Shown: one piece after another, positions 44,114-53,834 of the stretch | Position numbering within the stretch: position 1 is the first letter of the stretch | Layout of the letters: the number at the start of each line of letters is the position of its first letter | Origin: Lachnospiraceae bacterium | GTDB lineage: Bacteria > Bacillota > Clostridia > Lachnospirales > Lachnospiraceae | Length of the DNA stretch: 64,000 nucleotides | Assembly (NCBI GenBank): GCA_017441265.1 | Contig: JAFRYE010000067.1 | Location: 1 to 64,000 of the forward strand | Direction: 5' to 3' | Position numbers and translations under genes: made by a program | Notes under the pieces: generated by a model | The model's input: only the letters and a program-made list of their open reading frames with translations | What the model was told of the DNA's origin: nothing | The model's database searches: none

Positions 44114-45067
44114 ATGGGAAACAATCCGATTTGTGAGATGCTCGGAATCGATTATCCGGTGATTCAGGGCGGAATGGCGTGGATCGCCGACGCGGAGCTT
44201 GCGGCGGCGGTCTCCAACGCCGGAGGACTGGGATTGATCGCGGCGATGAACTCGAACGGAGAACAGCTCCGTGCGCAGATCCGCCGCGCGAAAGAACTGA
44301 CGTCGCGACCGTTCGGCGTGAACCTCATGCTGATGAGTCCGTACATTGCCGAGGCGGTCAATGTGGTGTGCGAGGAGAAGATCCCGATCGTCACGACCGG
44401 AGCCGGCAATCCGGCACAGTTTATGGAACAGTTGAAGACTGCAGGGGTGAAAGTCATCTGTGTGGTGGCGAGCGTCACTCTGGCGGTCATGTGTGAGCGC
44501 ATGGGCGCGTGTGCGGTGGTGGCGGAAGGCTGCGAATCCGGCGGCCATGTCGGAGAGACGACCACGATGGCGCTGGTGCCGCAGGTGGCCGACGCGGTGA
44601 GCATTCCCGTGATCGCTGCAGGCGGAATTGCCGACGGCCGCGGTATGGCGGCGGCGCTTTTGCTGGGAGCGAAGGCGGTGCAGATGGGCACCCGCTTTCT
44701 GACGGCGAAGGAGTGCAACGTTCATGCAAATTATAAAGCGAAAGTGCTTGCGGCGAAGGACCGCGACACGATCGTGACGGGCAAGACCTTAGGGCATCCG
44801 GTGCGGGCTCTCAAGAACCGGATGACAAGAGCATTTGCCGAGAAGGAACACGACCCGAACACCACGCCCGAAGAGCTGGAGGCGATGGGCGCAGGTGCGC
44901 TTCGGAGAGCGGCACTCGAGGGCGATGTGCAGAACGGCTCGTGCATGTGCGGGCAGATCGCCGGCCTTGTGAGGAGCGAGGACAGCTGCGCGGACATCGT
45001 CCGCGGGATCTGCGCGGATGCGGAGATGCTGCTGGGCTCGGGTGCAGCCAAAGCGTTACTGCTGTGA
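44114..45067 (+). CDS. fabK: Enoyl-ACP reductase II (FMN)
   Basis: From the ATG at 44114 (GGGAGG upstream) the protein has 317 residues: IDYPVIQGGMAWIADAELAAAVSNAGGLGLIAA, VTTGAGNP, VVAEGCESGGHVGETTTM and VIAAGGIADGRGMAAALLLGAKAVQMGTRFL, the FMN-barrel FabK pattern (also nitronate-monooxygenase-like). It reduces the trans-2-enoyl-ACP double bond. Its place in the fab operon supports FabK over the monooxygenase relatives. Confidence 0.93.
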   Translation: MGNNPICEMLGIDYPVIQGGMAWIADAELAAAVSNAGGLGLIAAMNSNGEQLRAQIRRAKELTSRPFGVNLMLMSPYIAEAVNVVCEEKIPIVTTGAGNPAQFMEQLKTAGVKVICVVASVTLAVMCERMGACAVVAEGCESGGHVGETTTMALVPQVADAVSIPVIAAGGIADGRGMAAALLLGAKAVQMGTRFLTAKECNVHANYKAKVLAAKDRDTIVTGKTLGHPVRALKNRMTRAFAEKEHDPNTTPEELEAMGAGALRRAALEGDVQNGSCMCGQIAGLVRSEDSCADIVRGICADAEMLLGSGAAKALLL

Positions 45068-45084
45068 GAAAGCGGGGAGTGAAC

Positions 45085-46011
45085 ATGGGAAAGACGGCGT
45101 TTCTCTTTGCAGGCCAGGGGAGCCAATATCCGGGCATGGGAAGAGAATTATACGAATTACGCGCAGAAGTGCGAGAGCTGTTCTCCGCGGCGGAGCAGAT
45201 CCGCCCGGGGACGCTTGCGCAGATGTTCGACGGCACGGAGGACGAGCTGCGGCGCACGGACAACACGCAGCCGTGTCTGTTCCTGGCGGATCTTGCCGCG
45301 GCGGTCGCACTGGAGGCGGCAGGGATCTCGGCGGATGTCACCGCGGGATTCTCTCTCGGGGAGATCGCGGCGCTGGCACAGGCCGGCGTGCTCGGCGCGG
45401 AGAACGCGTTCCGTCTTGTGTGCCGGAGAGGTTCGTTGATGCAGGCGGCCGCGGAGCGGGAGACCGGAAGCATGATCGCGGTCCTGCGCATGGACGCCGC
45501 GGAACTCGAGGCTCTGTGCGCGGAGAACGACGTGTATCCGGTCAATTACAACTGTCCCGGGCAGATCGTGGTGTCCGGGCGGAAAGAGGCGACGGAGGCC
45601 GTGAAGGCGGCGCTTGCGGAGCGCGGCGTGCGCTTTGTCGAGCTTGCGGTGGGCGGACCGTTCCACACGCCGTACATGGCGCCGGCGTCAGAGAGCCTTC
45701 GGGAGGTTCTTCGCGGGATGCCGTTGCGGGCGCCCCGGATTCCTTTGTATGCCAACCGGACGGCTCTCCCGTATCCGGAGGAGAGTACCGGGATCGCCGT
45801 CACTGCGGCGGAGCAGATCTGCAATCCGGTTCGGTGGGAAGATACGCTCAGAAGGATGGCTGCCGACGGTGTGGACACATTTATCGAATGCGGACCGGGC
45901 AAGACGCTGGCGGGATTTGTGAAGCGGACCGTGCCGGGAGCAACAATCTTCGGAGTGAGCGACGCGGCATCGCTTGCGGCATGCACGGAAGCTCTTGCCG
46001 CTCGGGCCTGA
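45085..46011 (+). CDS. fabD: Malonyl-CoA:ACP transacylase
   Basis: This 308-residue protein starts KTAFLFAGQGSQYPGMGREL. The nucleophile elbow reads AGFSLGEIAAL, with Phe where most FabD proteins have His (GHSLGE). The His of the dyad is in GGPFHTPYM, and the Gln/Asn near YNCPGQIVVSG is normal. It loads malonate on ACP. A start at the ATG with GGGGAG upstream gives the family N-terminus; the longer GTG-started frame reads into fabK. Confidence 0.95.
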   Translation: MGKTAFLFAGQGSQYPGMGRELYELRAEVRELFSAAEQIRPGTLAQMFDGTEDELRRTDNTQPCLFLADLAAAVALEAAGISADVTAGFSLGEIAALAQAGVLGAENAFRLVCRRGSLMQAAAERETGSMIAVLRMDAAELEALCAENDVYPVNYNCPGQIVVSGRKEATEAVKAALAERGVRFVELAVGGPFHTPYMAPASESLREVLRGMPLRAPRIPLYANRTALPYPEESTGIAVTAAEQICNPVRWEDTLRRMAADGVDTFIECGPGKTLAGFVKRTVPGATIFGVSDAASLAACTEALAARA

Positions 46012-46033
46012 GCGCGGAAAAGTGAGGGAGAGT

Positions 46034-46774
46034 ATGTTACGACAAAAAACGGCCGTCGTGACCGGCGGCACGAGAGGGATCGGATTCGCGATAGCGAAGA
46101 AACTGGCCTCGCAGGGGGCGAATATCGCCGTCATCGCGACGCGCGGCGGTGAGGCCGCGGAGCGGGCGACGGAAACGCTTCGGCAGACCGGAGTCACCGC
46201 AAAACTGTATCTTTGCGACATCCGCGATTCGGCGGCGGTGGACGAGACGGCGGCTGCGATCCTGCAGGATTTCGGAGCCGTGGACATTCTGGTGAACAAT
46301 GCCGGGATCACGAGGGACAATGTCCTTCCGGGACTGAGTACGGCGGACATCGATGACGTGATCGACGTGGATCTCAAGGGTGCGATCTTCGTGACGAAGG
46401 CATTTGTGCGCAGCATGATGCGTAAACGCAGCGGAAGCATCATCAACATCAGTTCGGTGGTCGGTCTGATGGGGAATCGCGGGCAGGCCAACTATGCGGC
46501 AGCCAAGGCCGGATTGATCGGCTTTACGAAGACGGTCGCGAAGGAGTACGGCGGGAGAGGGATCCGCTGTAACGCAGTCGCACCGGGATACATCGCCACC
46601 GAGATGACGGCGGCGCTTGGCGACGAGCAGCGGGAAATGCTTGTGAAAAACCTTCCCCTCGGCCGTCCGGGCGAACCGGAGGACGTGGCGGACGCGGTGC
46701 TTTTTCTGGCGGGTGACGGATCCCACTATATCACTGGCGAAGTGATCAAAGTGGACGGAGGAATGTATGTCTAG
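46034..46774 (+). CDS. fabG: 3-oxoacyl-ACP reductase
   Basis: This 246-residue short-chain dehydrogenase has the nucleotide-binding TGGTRGIG (about residues 11-18), NNAGIT, the catalytic Ser in INISSVVGLMGN, Tyr/Lys in YAAAKAG, and the C-terminal GEVIKVDGGMYV. It uses NADPH to reduce beta-ketoacyl-ACP. GAGGGAG precedes the ATG at 46034. It overlaps fabF by 8 bases. Confidence 0.96.
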   Translation: MLRQKTAVVTGGTRGIGFAIAKKLASQGANIAVIATRGGEAAERATETLRQTGVTAKLYLCDIRDSAAVDETAAAILQDFGAVDILVNNAGITRDNVLPGLSTADIDDVIDVDLKGAIFVTKAFVRSMMRKRSGSIINISSVVGLMGNRGQANYAAAKAGLIGFTKTVAKEYGGRGIRCNAVAPGYIATEMTAALGDEQREMLVKNLPLGRPGEPEDVADAVLFLAGDGSHYITGEVIKVDGGMYV

Positions 46775-47999
46775 AGTAGTGGTGACAGGTATGGGAGTGA
46801 TCACTCCCGTGGGTAATTCGATCGATGAGTTTTGGGAAAATGTGAAGACCGGCGTGTGCGGCGTTGACCGTATCAGCCGCTTCGATGCGAGCAGACTGAA
46901 GGTTCATCTGGATGCGGAGGTCAAAGGCTTCGATCCGAAGACCTGGTATGACACCGTGCAGGAGATCCGCCGGTCGGATCTGTATATGCAGTATGCGATG
47001 GCCGCCGCAAAGCAGGCGGTTGACGCAAGCGGTATCCTGACGGAGGTTCTGGACCGGGAGCGCCTCGGGGTGTACATCGGTTCGGGAATCGGAGGGATCA
47101 ATACGACGCTCCGGGAGACCGGGCGCCTGACGGAGAAGGGACCCGACATGGTATCCCCGTTCTTCGTGCCGATGATGATCAGCAATATGGCGGCCGGAGC
47201 GGTCTCCATCCGCTTCGGGGCAAAGGGCCCGACCCTTCCGGTCGTGACGGCCTGCGCGACTTCCACGCACACTATCGGGGAAGCGTACCGCGCGATCAAG
47301 CACGGGTATGCGGACGCGATCATCGCGGGCGGCAGCGAGGCTTCGATCAACGAGCTGGCGATGGCCGGTTTCATCAACTGCCAGGCCCTCAATCTTGCGG
47401 AGGACCCGAGTGAGGGAAGCCTTCCGTTTGACAGGCGCAGAGCCGGATTTGTCATGGGCGAGGGCGCGGGGATCGTCGTTCTGGAAGAATATGAACACGC
47501 GAAGAAGCGCGGCGCGAAGATCTATGCGGAAGTTGTCGGCTACGGTAACACGTCCGATGCCTACCACATCACGGCTCCGGATCCGGAGGGCGACGGCGCC
47601 GTTCGGGCCATCCGCTCGGCAGTGACCGAGGCGGGGATCACCGATGCGGACGAGATCTACGTCAATGCGCACGGAACCGGCACACACTTAAATGATGCCA
47701 TGGAGACGAAGGCTCTTAAGAAGGTGTTCGGAAAGAAGGCGTATGAGCTTCATGTGAGCTCCACGAAATCCATGACCGGACACATGATGGGAGCAACCGG
47801 CGCAGTCGAGGCGATCGCCTCCGTACTGGCGCTCTCGGAGGGTGTGATCCCGCCGACGGTCGGCTACCGCGAGAAGGACGAGGAGTGTGATCTGGATTAC
47901 ACGCCGAACACGGCGGTCAGGGCCGATATCACCTGCGCGATCAGCACGTCCTTAGGATTCGGCGGACACAACGCCTGCATCGCGTTTCGCAAAGTGTAA
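46767..47999 (+). CDS. fabF: 3-oxoacyl-ACP synthase II
   Basis: This 410-residue thiolase-fold condensing enzyme has the Cys-His-His triad: Cys in VTACATSTHTIGEAYRA, His in VNAHGTGTHLND and His in STKSMTGHMMGATGAVEA. It extends acyl-ACP with malonyl-ACP. No FabH-type initiating synthase is in this operon. The start overlaps the fabG end, giving coupling. Confidence 0.97.
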   Translation: MSRVVVTGMGVITPVGNSIDEFWENVKTGVCGVDRISRFDASRLKVHLDAEVKGFDPKTWYDTVQEIRRSDLYMQYAMAAAKQAVDASGILTEVLDRERLGVYIGSGIGGINTTLRETGRLTEKGPDMVSPFFVPMMISNMAAGAVSIRFGAKGPTLPVVTACATSTHTIGEAYRAIKHGYADAIIAGGSEASINELAMAGFINCQALNLAEDPSEGSLPFDRRRAGFVMGEGAGIVVLEEYEHAKKRGAKIYAEVVGYGNTSDAYHITAPDPEGDGAVRAIRSAVTEAGITDADEIYVNAHGTGTHLNDAMETKALKKVFGKKAYELHVSSTKSMTGHMMGATGAVEAIASVLALSEGVIPPTVGYREKDEECDLDYTPNTAVRADITCAISTSLGFGGHNACIAFRKV

Positions 48000-48011
48000 G
48001 GAGCGAAGGAT

Positions 48012-48461
48012 ATGAATTCGTTGGAAGAGTACGCAGCGCTTTTTGAGCGACTTGGGCTCACGGAACTGACCGTGGAGGAGGGCGACCGGAAACTCTGTAT
48101 GAAGAAGGAGGCTTCCCGGCCGCAGCCGGAGCCTGCCGGTATATATAAAGCCGCGCCTGCGAAGGCGGCGCCGGAAACTGCGGCGGATACTGCCGCAGAG
48201 GCAGCACAGACCGAAGAACCGAAGAGTGTGCGCACCGGAGAGGTTGTCCGCTCACCGCTTCTCGGGGTATTTTACGCCCGCGTCGGCGGCGAGGTCAGAC
48301 GCATCGGTGAGCAGGTCCGCAAAGGCGACGTTTTGTGCACCATCGAGGCGATGAAGATGATGAACGAGGTGGTCTCTCCCGCAGACGGCGTGATCACCGA
48401 GATCCTGGCGGCGGACGGCGCACTTGTGGAGTATAACCAGGAGTTGTTTGTGATCGGCTGA
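48012..48461 (+). CDS. accB: Biotin carboxyl carrier protein of acetyl-CoA carboxylase
   Basis: This 149-residue protein has an N-terminal alpha-helical segment, a flexible Ala/Pro/Glu linker (about residues 36-77), and the biotinyl domain with the EAMKMMNEV lysine near residue 116. It carries carboxybiotin between AccC and AccAD. It starts 12 bases after fabF. Confidence 0.95.
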   Translation: MNSLEEYAALFERLGLTELTVEEGDRKLCMKKEASRPQPEPAGIYKAAPAKAAPETAADTAAEAAQTEEPKSVRTGEVVRSPLLGVFYARVGGEVRRIGEQVRKGDVLCTIEAMKMMNEVVSPADGVITEILAADGALVEYNQELFVIG

Positions 48462-48483
48462 GAACAGCCGTGTGAGGGACGAC

Positions 48484-48903
48484 ATGAACAGAGACGAATT
48501 GAAGACGATCCTGCCGCATCGCGAGCCGATGCTTTTGCTGGATGAGGCATTTTGCAACGAGGACGGCACGGCGACGGCGTACTATCAGGTGCAGGGGGAC
48601 GAGTACTTCCTTCAGGGCCATTTTCCGGGGAATCCGATCGTTCCCGGGGTAATCCAGTGTGAAATGATGGCGCAGTCGGCGTGCGTGCTGTTCGCCGACC
48701 GGATGTCCGCCGGAACACTGCCGGTGTATACGGGAATCGACAAAGTCCGGTTCCGCGGAATGGTGCGGCCGGGTGACCGCATCCGGATCGACACAAAGCA
48801 GCTTCGTGCCTGCCCGCCGTTGTATTCGCTGCACAGCGAGCTCACGGTGGACGGAAAGCGGTGCGCGAGCGGGGATCTGTCGTTTGCGATCGTCGAGGCG
48901 TAG
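48484..48903 (+). CDS. fabZ: 3-hydroxyacyl-ACP dehydratase
   Basis: From the ATG at 48484 the hotdog-fold protein has 139 residues. LPHREPMLLLDE and FLQGHFPGNPIVPGVIQCEMMAQSA (catalytic His in GHFPG) are diagnostic of FabZ. An in-frame GTG at 48472 is also possible, but GAGGG is better placed for 48484. It dehydrates beta-hydroxyacyl-ACP. Confidence 0.95.
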   Translation: MNRDELKTILPHREPMLLLDEAFCNEDGTATAYYQVQGDEYFLQGHFPGNPIVPGVIQCEMMAQSACVLFADRMSAGTLPVYTGIDKVRFRGMVRPGDRIRIDTKQLRACPPLYSLHSELTVDGKRCASGDLSFAIVEA

Positions 48904-48924
48904 GACTGCTCGGAGGAAACGGAC

Positions 48925-50253
48925 ATGTTTACGAAAATACTGATTGCGAACCGGGGCGAGGTTGCGGTCCGCGTGATCCGCGCCTGCAAGGAGATGGGAA
49001 TCGAGACGGTCGCCGTGTACTCGGAGGCCGACGCGGATGCGCTGCATGTGGTCATGGCGGACGAGAGCTACTGCATCGGCGGACCGCTCTCGAGGGACAG
49101 CTATCTGAATATGGATTCCCTGGTGACGCTTGCCAAGCGCACGGGCGTTTCGGCGATTCATCCGGGCTACGGGATGCTCGCGGAAAATGCCGATTTCGCG
49201 AAGATGTGTGAGGACAACGGCATCGCCTTCATCGGGCCCTCGCCCGAGGTGATGCGGCAGATGGGCCAGAAGGAGATCGCGCGCAGGATTGCGGAGAGTG
49301 CGGGAGTTCCCGTGACGCCGGGAAGCGGAACGCTTGCGGATGTCGCGGAGGCGGAAGCGGCAGCGGAGAGCATCGGTTTTCCGGTGATCCTAAAGGCCAG
49401 AGCCGGCGGCGGAGGGCGCGGGATCAGCGTCGTTCGGAGCCGGGAGGAGATCGCAGGGGCATTTGACGCCGTGCGGAAGGAAGCCATGAGCGCTTTCGGG
49501 GACGACGGCATTTTCCTCGAACGGTATCTCGAGTCGGTCAAGCACATCGAAGTGCAGTTGCTCGCGGATGCCGCCGGAGCGGTTGTCATCCTCGGTGATC
49601 GCGACTGCTCGGTGCAACGCAGGAACCAGAAACTGATCGAGGAGTGCCCGGCACCGGCATTGTCGGAGAACCTGCGCAGGGCGATGTACGAGGCCGCGGC
49701 AAGTCTTGCGAAGGCTGTCGGCTACACGACGGTGGGCACGGTGGAATTTCTGGTGCAGGGCGAGACGTTTTATTTTATGGAGATGAATACGAGGCTTCAG
49801 GTGGAGCACTCGGTGACGGAGATGGTCTGCGGGATCGACATTGTCGAGTGGCAGATCCGGACCGCAGCCGGGGTAACGATACCGTTTTCCCAGGAGGAGA
49901 TCGTGGGCGGAAAGCATGCGATCGAATGCCGGATCTGCGCGGAGGACGCGAAGAGCATGATGCCGCAGGCCGGCAGGGTGGAGATGCTTCATGTGCCGGG
50001 CGGTGTGGATGTGCGCTTCGACTCGGCGCTCTACCAGAACTGTACGGTGACGCCGTACTACGACTCGATGCTCGGGAAGCTCGTGGTCTGCGCGGATACG
50101 CGGGACGGGGCGATCCGGAAAATGAAGTGCGCCCTTTCGGAATTTGTGCTGGTCGGGGTTGCGAACAACCGCGAACTTCACATGCGGTTTCTGGAGGACG
50201 GAGAGTTTGTCGGCGGGCGGTATGACACCGGCATTTGCCGAAGGGTATTGTAA
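48925..50253 (+). CDS. accC: Biotin carboxylase
   Basis: This 442-residue ATP-grasp enzyme begins TKILIANRGEVAVRVIRACKEMG and has the glycine-rich ATP lid KARAGGGGRGI and the active-site segment EMNTRLQVEHSVTEMV. Length is normal. It carboxylates biotin on AccB with bicarbonate and ATP. Confidence 0.97.
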   Translation: MFTKILIANRGEVAVRVIRACKEMGIETVAVYSEADADALHVVMADESYCIGGPLSRDSYLNMDSLVTLAKRTGVSAIHPGYGMLAENADFAKMCEDNGIAFIGPSPEVMRQMGQKEIARRIAESAGVPVTPGSGTLADVAEAEAAAESIGFPVILKARAGGGGRGISVVRSREEIAGAFDAVRKEAMSAFGDDGIFLERYLESVKHIEVQLLADAAGAVVILGDRDCSVQRRNQKLIEECPAPALSENLRRAMYEAAASLAKAVGYTTVGTVEFLVQGETFYFMEMNTRLQVEHSVTEMVCGIDIVEWQIRTAAGVTIPFSQEEIVGGKHAIECRICAEDAKSMMPQAGRVEMLHVPGGVDVRFDSALYQNCTVTPYYDSMLGKLVVCADTRDGAIRKMKCALSEFVLVGVANNRELHMRFLEDGEFVGGRYDTGICRRVL

Positions 50254-50256
50254 ACG

Positions 50257-51090
50257 ATGGATTTACGAAAACTGTTTTTAAAGGCGAACAACGAGCCCGA
50301 GGACAGCAATCCGATGGTTCGCAGCCGCTATATCAACTGTCGCGGCTGCGGGAAGAAACTGTCCGTGGCGAGAGTCCGGAAAAACAATTTCGTCTGCCCG
50401 GAGTGCGGGCGCTATATGACGGTGCGGGCCAGACGGCGGATCCTGATGCTCACGGACAAGCGGAGCTTCACGGAGCTTGACCGCGAGATGGAATCGCGCA
50501 ACATTCTCGGATTTCCCGAGTATGAGGAGAAACTTGCGGCGGCGAAAGAGAAAAGCCGCGAGCGCGAGGGTGTCGTGTGCGGTACGGCATCGATCGACGG
50601 CCACCGGTGCGCGATCTTCGCGATGGATGCGAATTTCATGATGGGTTCGATGGGCAGCGTCGTCGGCGAGAAGATCACGCGGCTGTTCGAGTACGCCACC
50701 GTGCGGGGACTGCCGGTGATCGGTGTGACCGTGTCCGGCGGTGCGAGGATGCAGGAGGGAATGTACTCGCTCCTGCAGATGTCAAAGGTGTCTGCGGCGG
50801 TGCGAAGACACAGCAACGCCGGCAACCTCTACGTGGTGCTTCTGACCGACCCGACGACGGGCGGCGTGGACGCGAGCTTTGCGATGCAGGGCGACATCAC
50901 GCTTGCGGAGCCCGGAGCCCGGATCGGATTTGCGGGACCGCGGGTGATCGAGAAGAGCTTAAAGCAGGCGCTGCCGAAAGATTTTCAGCGGGCGGAGCGG
51001 GTCCTTTCCTGCGGCTTTGTTGACGCGATCGTGCCGCGGAGCGAGCAGAAAGCGTATCTCGCGAAAGTGCTCGCGATTCATGAAATGTAA
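50257..51090 (+). CDS. accD: Acetyl-CoA carboxylase carboxyltransferase subunit beta
   Basis: This 277-residue protein has the N-terminal zinc ribbon (CRGCGKKL...CPECGRYM, residues about 25-50) and the crotonase-like transferase domain with SGGARMQEGMYSLLQM and TDPTTGGVDASFAM. It starts 4 bases after accC. It pairs with AccA. Confidence 0.96.
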   Translation: MDLRKLFLKANNEPEDSNPMVRSRYINCRGCGKKLSVARVRKNNFVCPECGRYMTVRARRRILMLTDKRSFTELDREMESRNILGFPEYEEKLAAAKEKSREREGVVCGTASIDGHRCAIFAMDANFMMGSMGSVVGEKITRLFEYATVRGLPVIGVTVSGGARMQEGMYSLLQMSKVSAAVRRHSNAGNLYVVLLTDPTTGGVDASFAMQGDITLAEPGARIGFAGPRVIEKSLKQALPKDFQRAERVLSCGFVDAIVPRSEQKAYLAKVLAIHEM

Positions 51091-51194
51091 CGAGAGAATC
51101 CTGAAATATAAGCGGACTACTAATGTAGAATAAACGGCGGGAGACCATCATTTTCCGGCGAGAAAGCGGTTTCGCCGGTGCGAGGAGTGTGCGG

Positions 51195-51950
51195 ATGGAG
51201 GATTACGATATTGTTCTCGGGGCGAGGGGTGACCGGCGCCTGATGGCGACGGATTACATTCAGAGGATGATCCCCGACTTTATGGAATTTCACGGTGACC
51301 GGCTCTACGGGGACGACCGCGCGGTCATCGCGGGGATCGGAACGATCGGCGGACTTCCCGTGACCGTGATCGGGATTGAGAAAGGGAAGACGACGGCGGA
51401 GCGGATCCGCCGGAATTTCGGCAGCGCGCATCCGGAAGGATATCGGAAGGCTCTGCGGCTGATGAAACAGGCCGCCAAATTCCGCCGGCCGGTGCTTTGC
51501 ATCGTGGATACGGCGGGGGCATTTTGCGGAGTCGACGCGGAGGAGCACGGCCAGGGCCGGGCCATTGCGGACAATCTTTGGGAGATGGCGGATCTGCCGA
51601 CTCCGATCCTCTCGCTGATCATCGGCGAGGGCGGCAGCGGCGGCGCGCTGGCGTTGTGCCACAGCGACCGGATCTGGATGCTGGAGGATGCGTATTTCAG
51701 CGTCGTTTCTCCGGAGAGCTGCGCAAACATTTTGTGGAAATCTACGGAGAAGGCCGCCGAGGCGGCAAAATCCCTCGGGCTGACGGCAGAGAAACTGCAC
51801 CGGGCGGGGCTTGTGGATCGCATCTGCCATGGTGACGAGCGGAAGAAACTGGCCGCGGAGATCGCCGCGGAACTCACGCGACTTCGAGCTGTGCCGCAGG
51901 CGGATCTACTGGAGGCGCGCTATCGCAGATTCCGCAGCGTCGGCTGCTGA
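51195..51950 (+). CDS. accA: Acetyl-CoA carboxylase carboxyltransferase subunit alpha (short)
   Basis: From the ATG at 51195 (GAGGAG upstream) the protein has 251 residues, about 60 shorter than E. coli AccA because the N-terminal helical region is missing, as in some Clostridia. The core is intact: FMEFHGDRLYGDDRAVIAGIG, FRRPVLCIVDTAGAFCGVDAEEHGQ and IGEGGSGGALAL. A 104-base gap from accD contains a short stem-loop and a CTAC-N4-GTAGAATAAA motif. Confidence 0.93.
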   Translation: MEDYDIVLGARGDRRLMATDYIQRMIPDFMEFHGDRLYGDDRAVIAGIGTIGGLPVTVIGIEKGKTTAERIRRNFGSAHPEGYRKALRLMKQAAKFRRPVLCIVDTAGAFCGVDAEEHGQGRAIADNLWEMADLPTPILSLIIGEGGSGGALALCHSDRIWMLEDAYFSVVSPESCANILWKSTEKAAEAAKSLGLTAEKLHRAGLVDRICHGDERKKLAAEIAAELTRLRAVPQADLLEARYRRFRSVGC

Positions 51951-51984
51951 TCCTACGGAAAATAAGAAGACAGGACGGAAAACG

Positions 51985-53655
51985 ATGTCTGACATCTATG
52001 AAGATTACTATCGGGAGATCAAAGCGCCGGACGGGTCGATCGCGCGGATTGAGACGCGATACGGCGCTTGTTTTAATTTTGCGTACGATGTGGCGGATCG
52101 GTTTGCGGAGGAGTCTCCGGACAAGCCGGCGCTGGTGCACCGAAGTGCCGACGGGACGGTGACGCGGTATTCCTTCAGCGATATGAAGCGCCTGTCCGAC
52201 AAGGCGGCCAACGCCCTTCGGGGGTTGGGCATCCGGCGCGGAGATCCGGTGTTTCTGCTTTTGAAGCGGCGGGCGGAGTTCTGGATCGCTATTCTCGCGC
52301 TTCACAAAATGGGCGCCGTCGCGGTGCCGACGTCCCACATGGTGTCCGCGGAGGACATCGCGGAGCGGGTGAAAGCGGCGGGAGCTAAGGCAATCGTGTG
52401 CGCGGGCACGCAGGATATCTGTGAAAAAGTTGCCGAGGCGGTGCGCGGGACTTCGGTCATTCCGATCTCGGCCGGAAACCGATATGCCGACTGGGCGGAA
52501 CTGGATGAGCTCATCGAGGCGGCGGACGATGCGTGGGAGAGAGTTCCGACGAACGTCACGGACGACATGCTGTATTATTTTACGTCGGGAACGAACGGGG
52601 CGCCGAAGGCGGTGATCCATGATTTTTCGTATCCGATCGCGCACATTTACACCGCCAAATGCTGGCACGGCGCTGTGGACGGCGGGCTGCATCTGACAGT
52701 GGCGGACTCCGGCTGGGCCAAGTCCGCGTGGGGAAAACTGTACGGACAGTGGTTTGTCGGCTCTGCGGTCATGGTGTACGACTATGAGAATTTCTTTGCC
52801 GGTGAGATGCTCCGGCTGATCGCGGAAGCGGGGATCACCACATTTTGCGCGCCGCCGACCATATACAAATACTTCGTGACGGAGGATCTGTCCGGGTATG
52901 ACTTATCGTCGCTTCGGCAGGTGACAACGGCGGGTGAGCCGATGCCCGCGGAGGTCGCGAGAAAGTTCGCGGCAGGGACGGGACTGACGATCCGAGACGG
53001 CTTCGGACAGACCGAGACGGCCCTGCAGATCTGCACGCCGGCAGCCGGAACGCCGATCGCCGGGAGCGTCGGAAAGGCGTCCCCGCTGTATCGGATTGAA
53101 CTGCTTGACGAGGACGGGAATCCCGTGCCAGCCGGCGAGGAGGGCGAGATCGTCATCGTACCCGAGAACGGCCAGCGTCCCATCGGGATCTTCAAAGGAT
53201 ATCTCGGCGACCCGGAGCGCTACCGCGACGTATGGCGGGGCGGCGTCTATCACACCGGCGACAAAGCCCGCGCGGATGAGAACGGAAACTACTTCTTCGT
53301 CGGGCGTAACGACGACGTGATCAAGTCCAGCGGCTACCGCATCGGACCCTCGGAGGTCGAGGACATACTGATGCGTCATCCGGCGGTGTTTGAGTGTGCC
53401 GTGACGGGCTATCCGTCGAAGACCCGCGGCACGGTGGTAAAGGCCGACGTCGTTCTGAACGACGGCTTCACGGGTGACACGAGGTTGAAGACCGAACTTC
53501 AGGATTTTGTGAAGGCCAATGCCGCCATCTACAAATATCCACGCATGATCGAGTTCGCGGACTCGCTTCCGCACACCTCTAACGGGAAGATCAGCCGTGC
53601 GGCGATCCGGGCGCGGGACCGGGAGACGCTTCGGGCTGCGGGCAGAAGTTTGTGA
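51985..53655 (+). CDS. AMP-forming acyl-CoA synthetase
   Basis: From the ATG at 51985 the protein has 556 residues. The ATP/AMP motifs of the ANL family are clear: YYFTSGTNGAPKAVIH, RDGFGQTETALQICTP, YHTGDKARADENGNYFFVGRNDDVIKSSGYR and the catalytic Lys in SNGKISRAAIR. The sequence most resembles acetyl/medium-chain acyl-CoA synthetases. At the end of the fab operon it may activate exogenous or released fatty acids, or free acids for chain initiation. Substrate length is not readable. Confidence 0.88.
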   Translation: MSDIYEDYYREIKAPDGSIARIETRYGACFNFAYDVADRFAEESPDKPALVHRSADGTVTRYSFSDMKRLSDKAANALRGLGIRRGDPVFLLLKRRAEFWIAILALHKMGAVAVPTSHMVSAEDIAERVKAAGAKAIVCAGTQDICEKVAEAVRGTSVIPISAGNRYADWAELDELIEAADDAWERVPTNVTDDMLYYFTSGTNGAPKAVIHDFSYPIAHIYTAKCWHGAVDGGLHLTVADSGWAKSAWGKLYGQWFVGSAVMVYDYENFFAGEMLRLIAEAGITTFCAPPTIYKYFVTEDLSGYDLSSLRQVTTAGEPMPAEVARKFAAGTGLTIRDGFGQTETALQICTPAAGTPIAGSVGKASPLYRIELLDEDGNPVPAGEEGEIVIVPENGQRPIGIFKGYLGDPERYRDVWRGGVYHTGDKARADENGNYFFVGRNDDVIKSSGYRIGPSEVEDILMRHPAVFECAVTGYPSKTRGTVVKADVVLNDGFTGDTRLKTELQDFVKANAAIYKYPRMIEFADSLPHTSNGKISRAAIRARDRETLRAAGRSL

Positions 53656-53834
53656 TAGTCTTATTCCGATCCGGAAAATAAAACCATGAACAGCCGTTTT
53701 GCGGCAAAAAAGAACATTGCATTTTTCGAAGCGAGGGAGTACAGTGGTGTGGCGTCGGTGTGCTCCCTTGTTTGCGCGGTGTTGACTGCGGAACGCGCGA
53801 GAGCGAACCGGAGGAGGAAAGGAACGATGGATCA

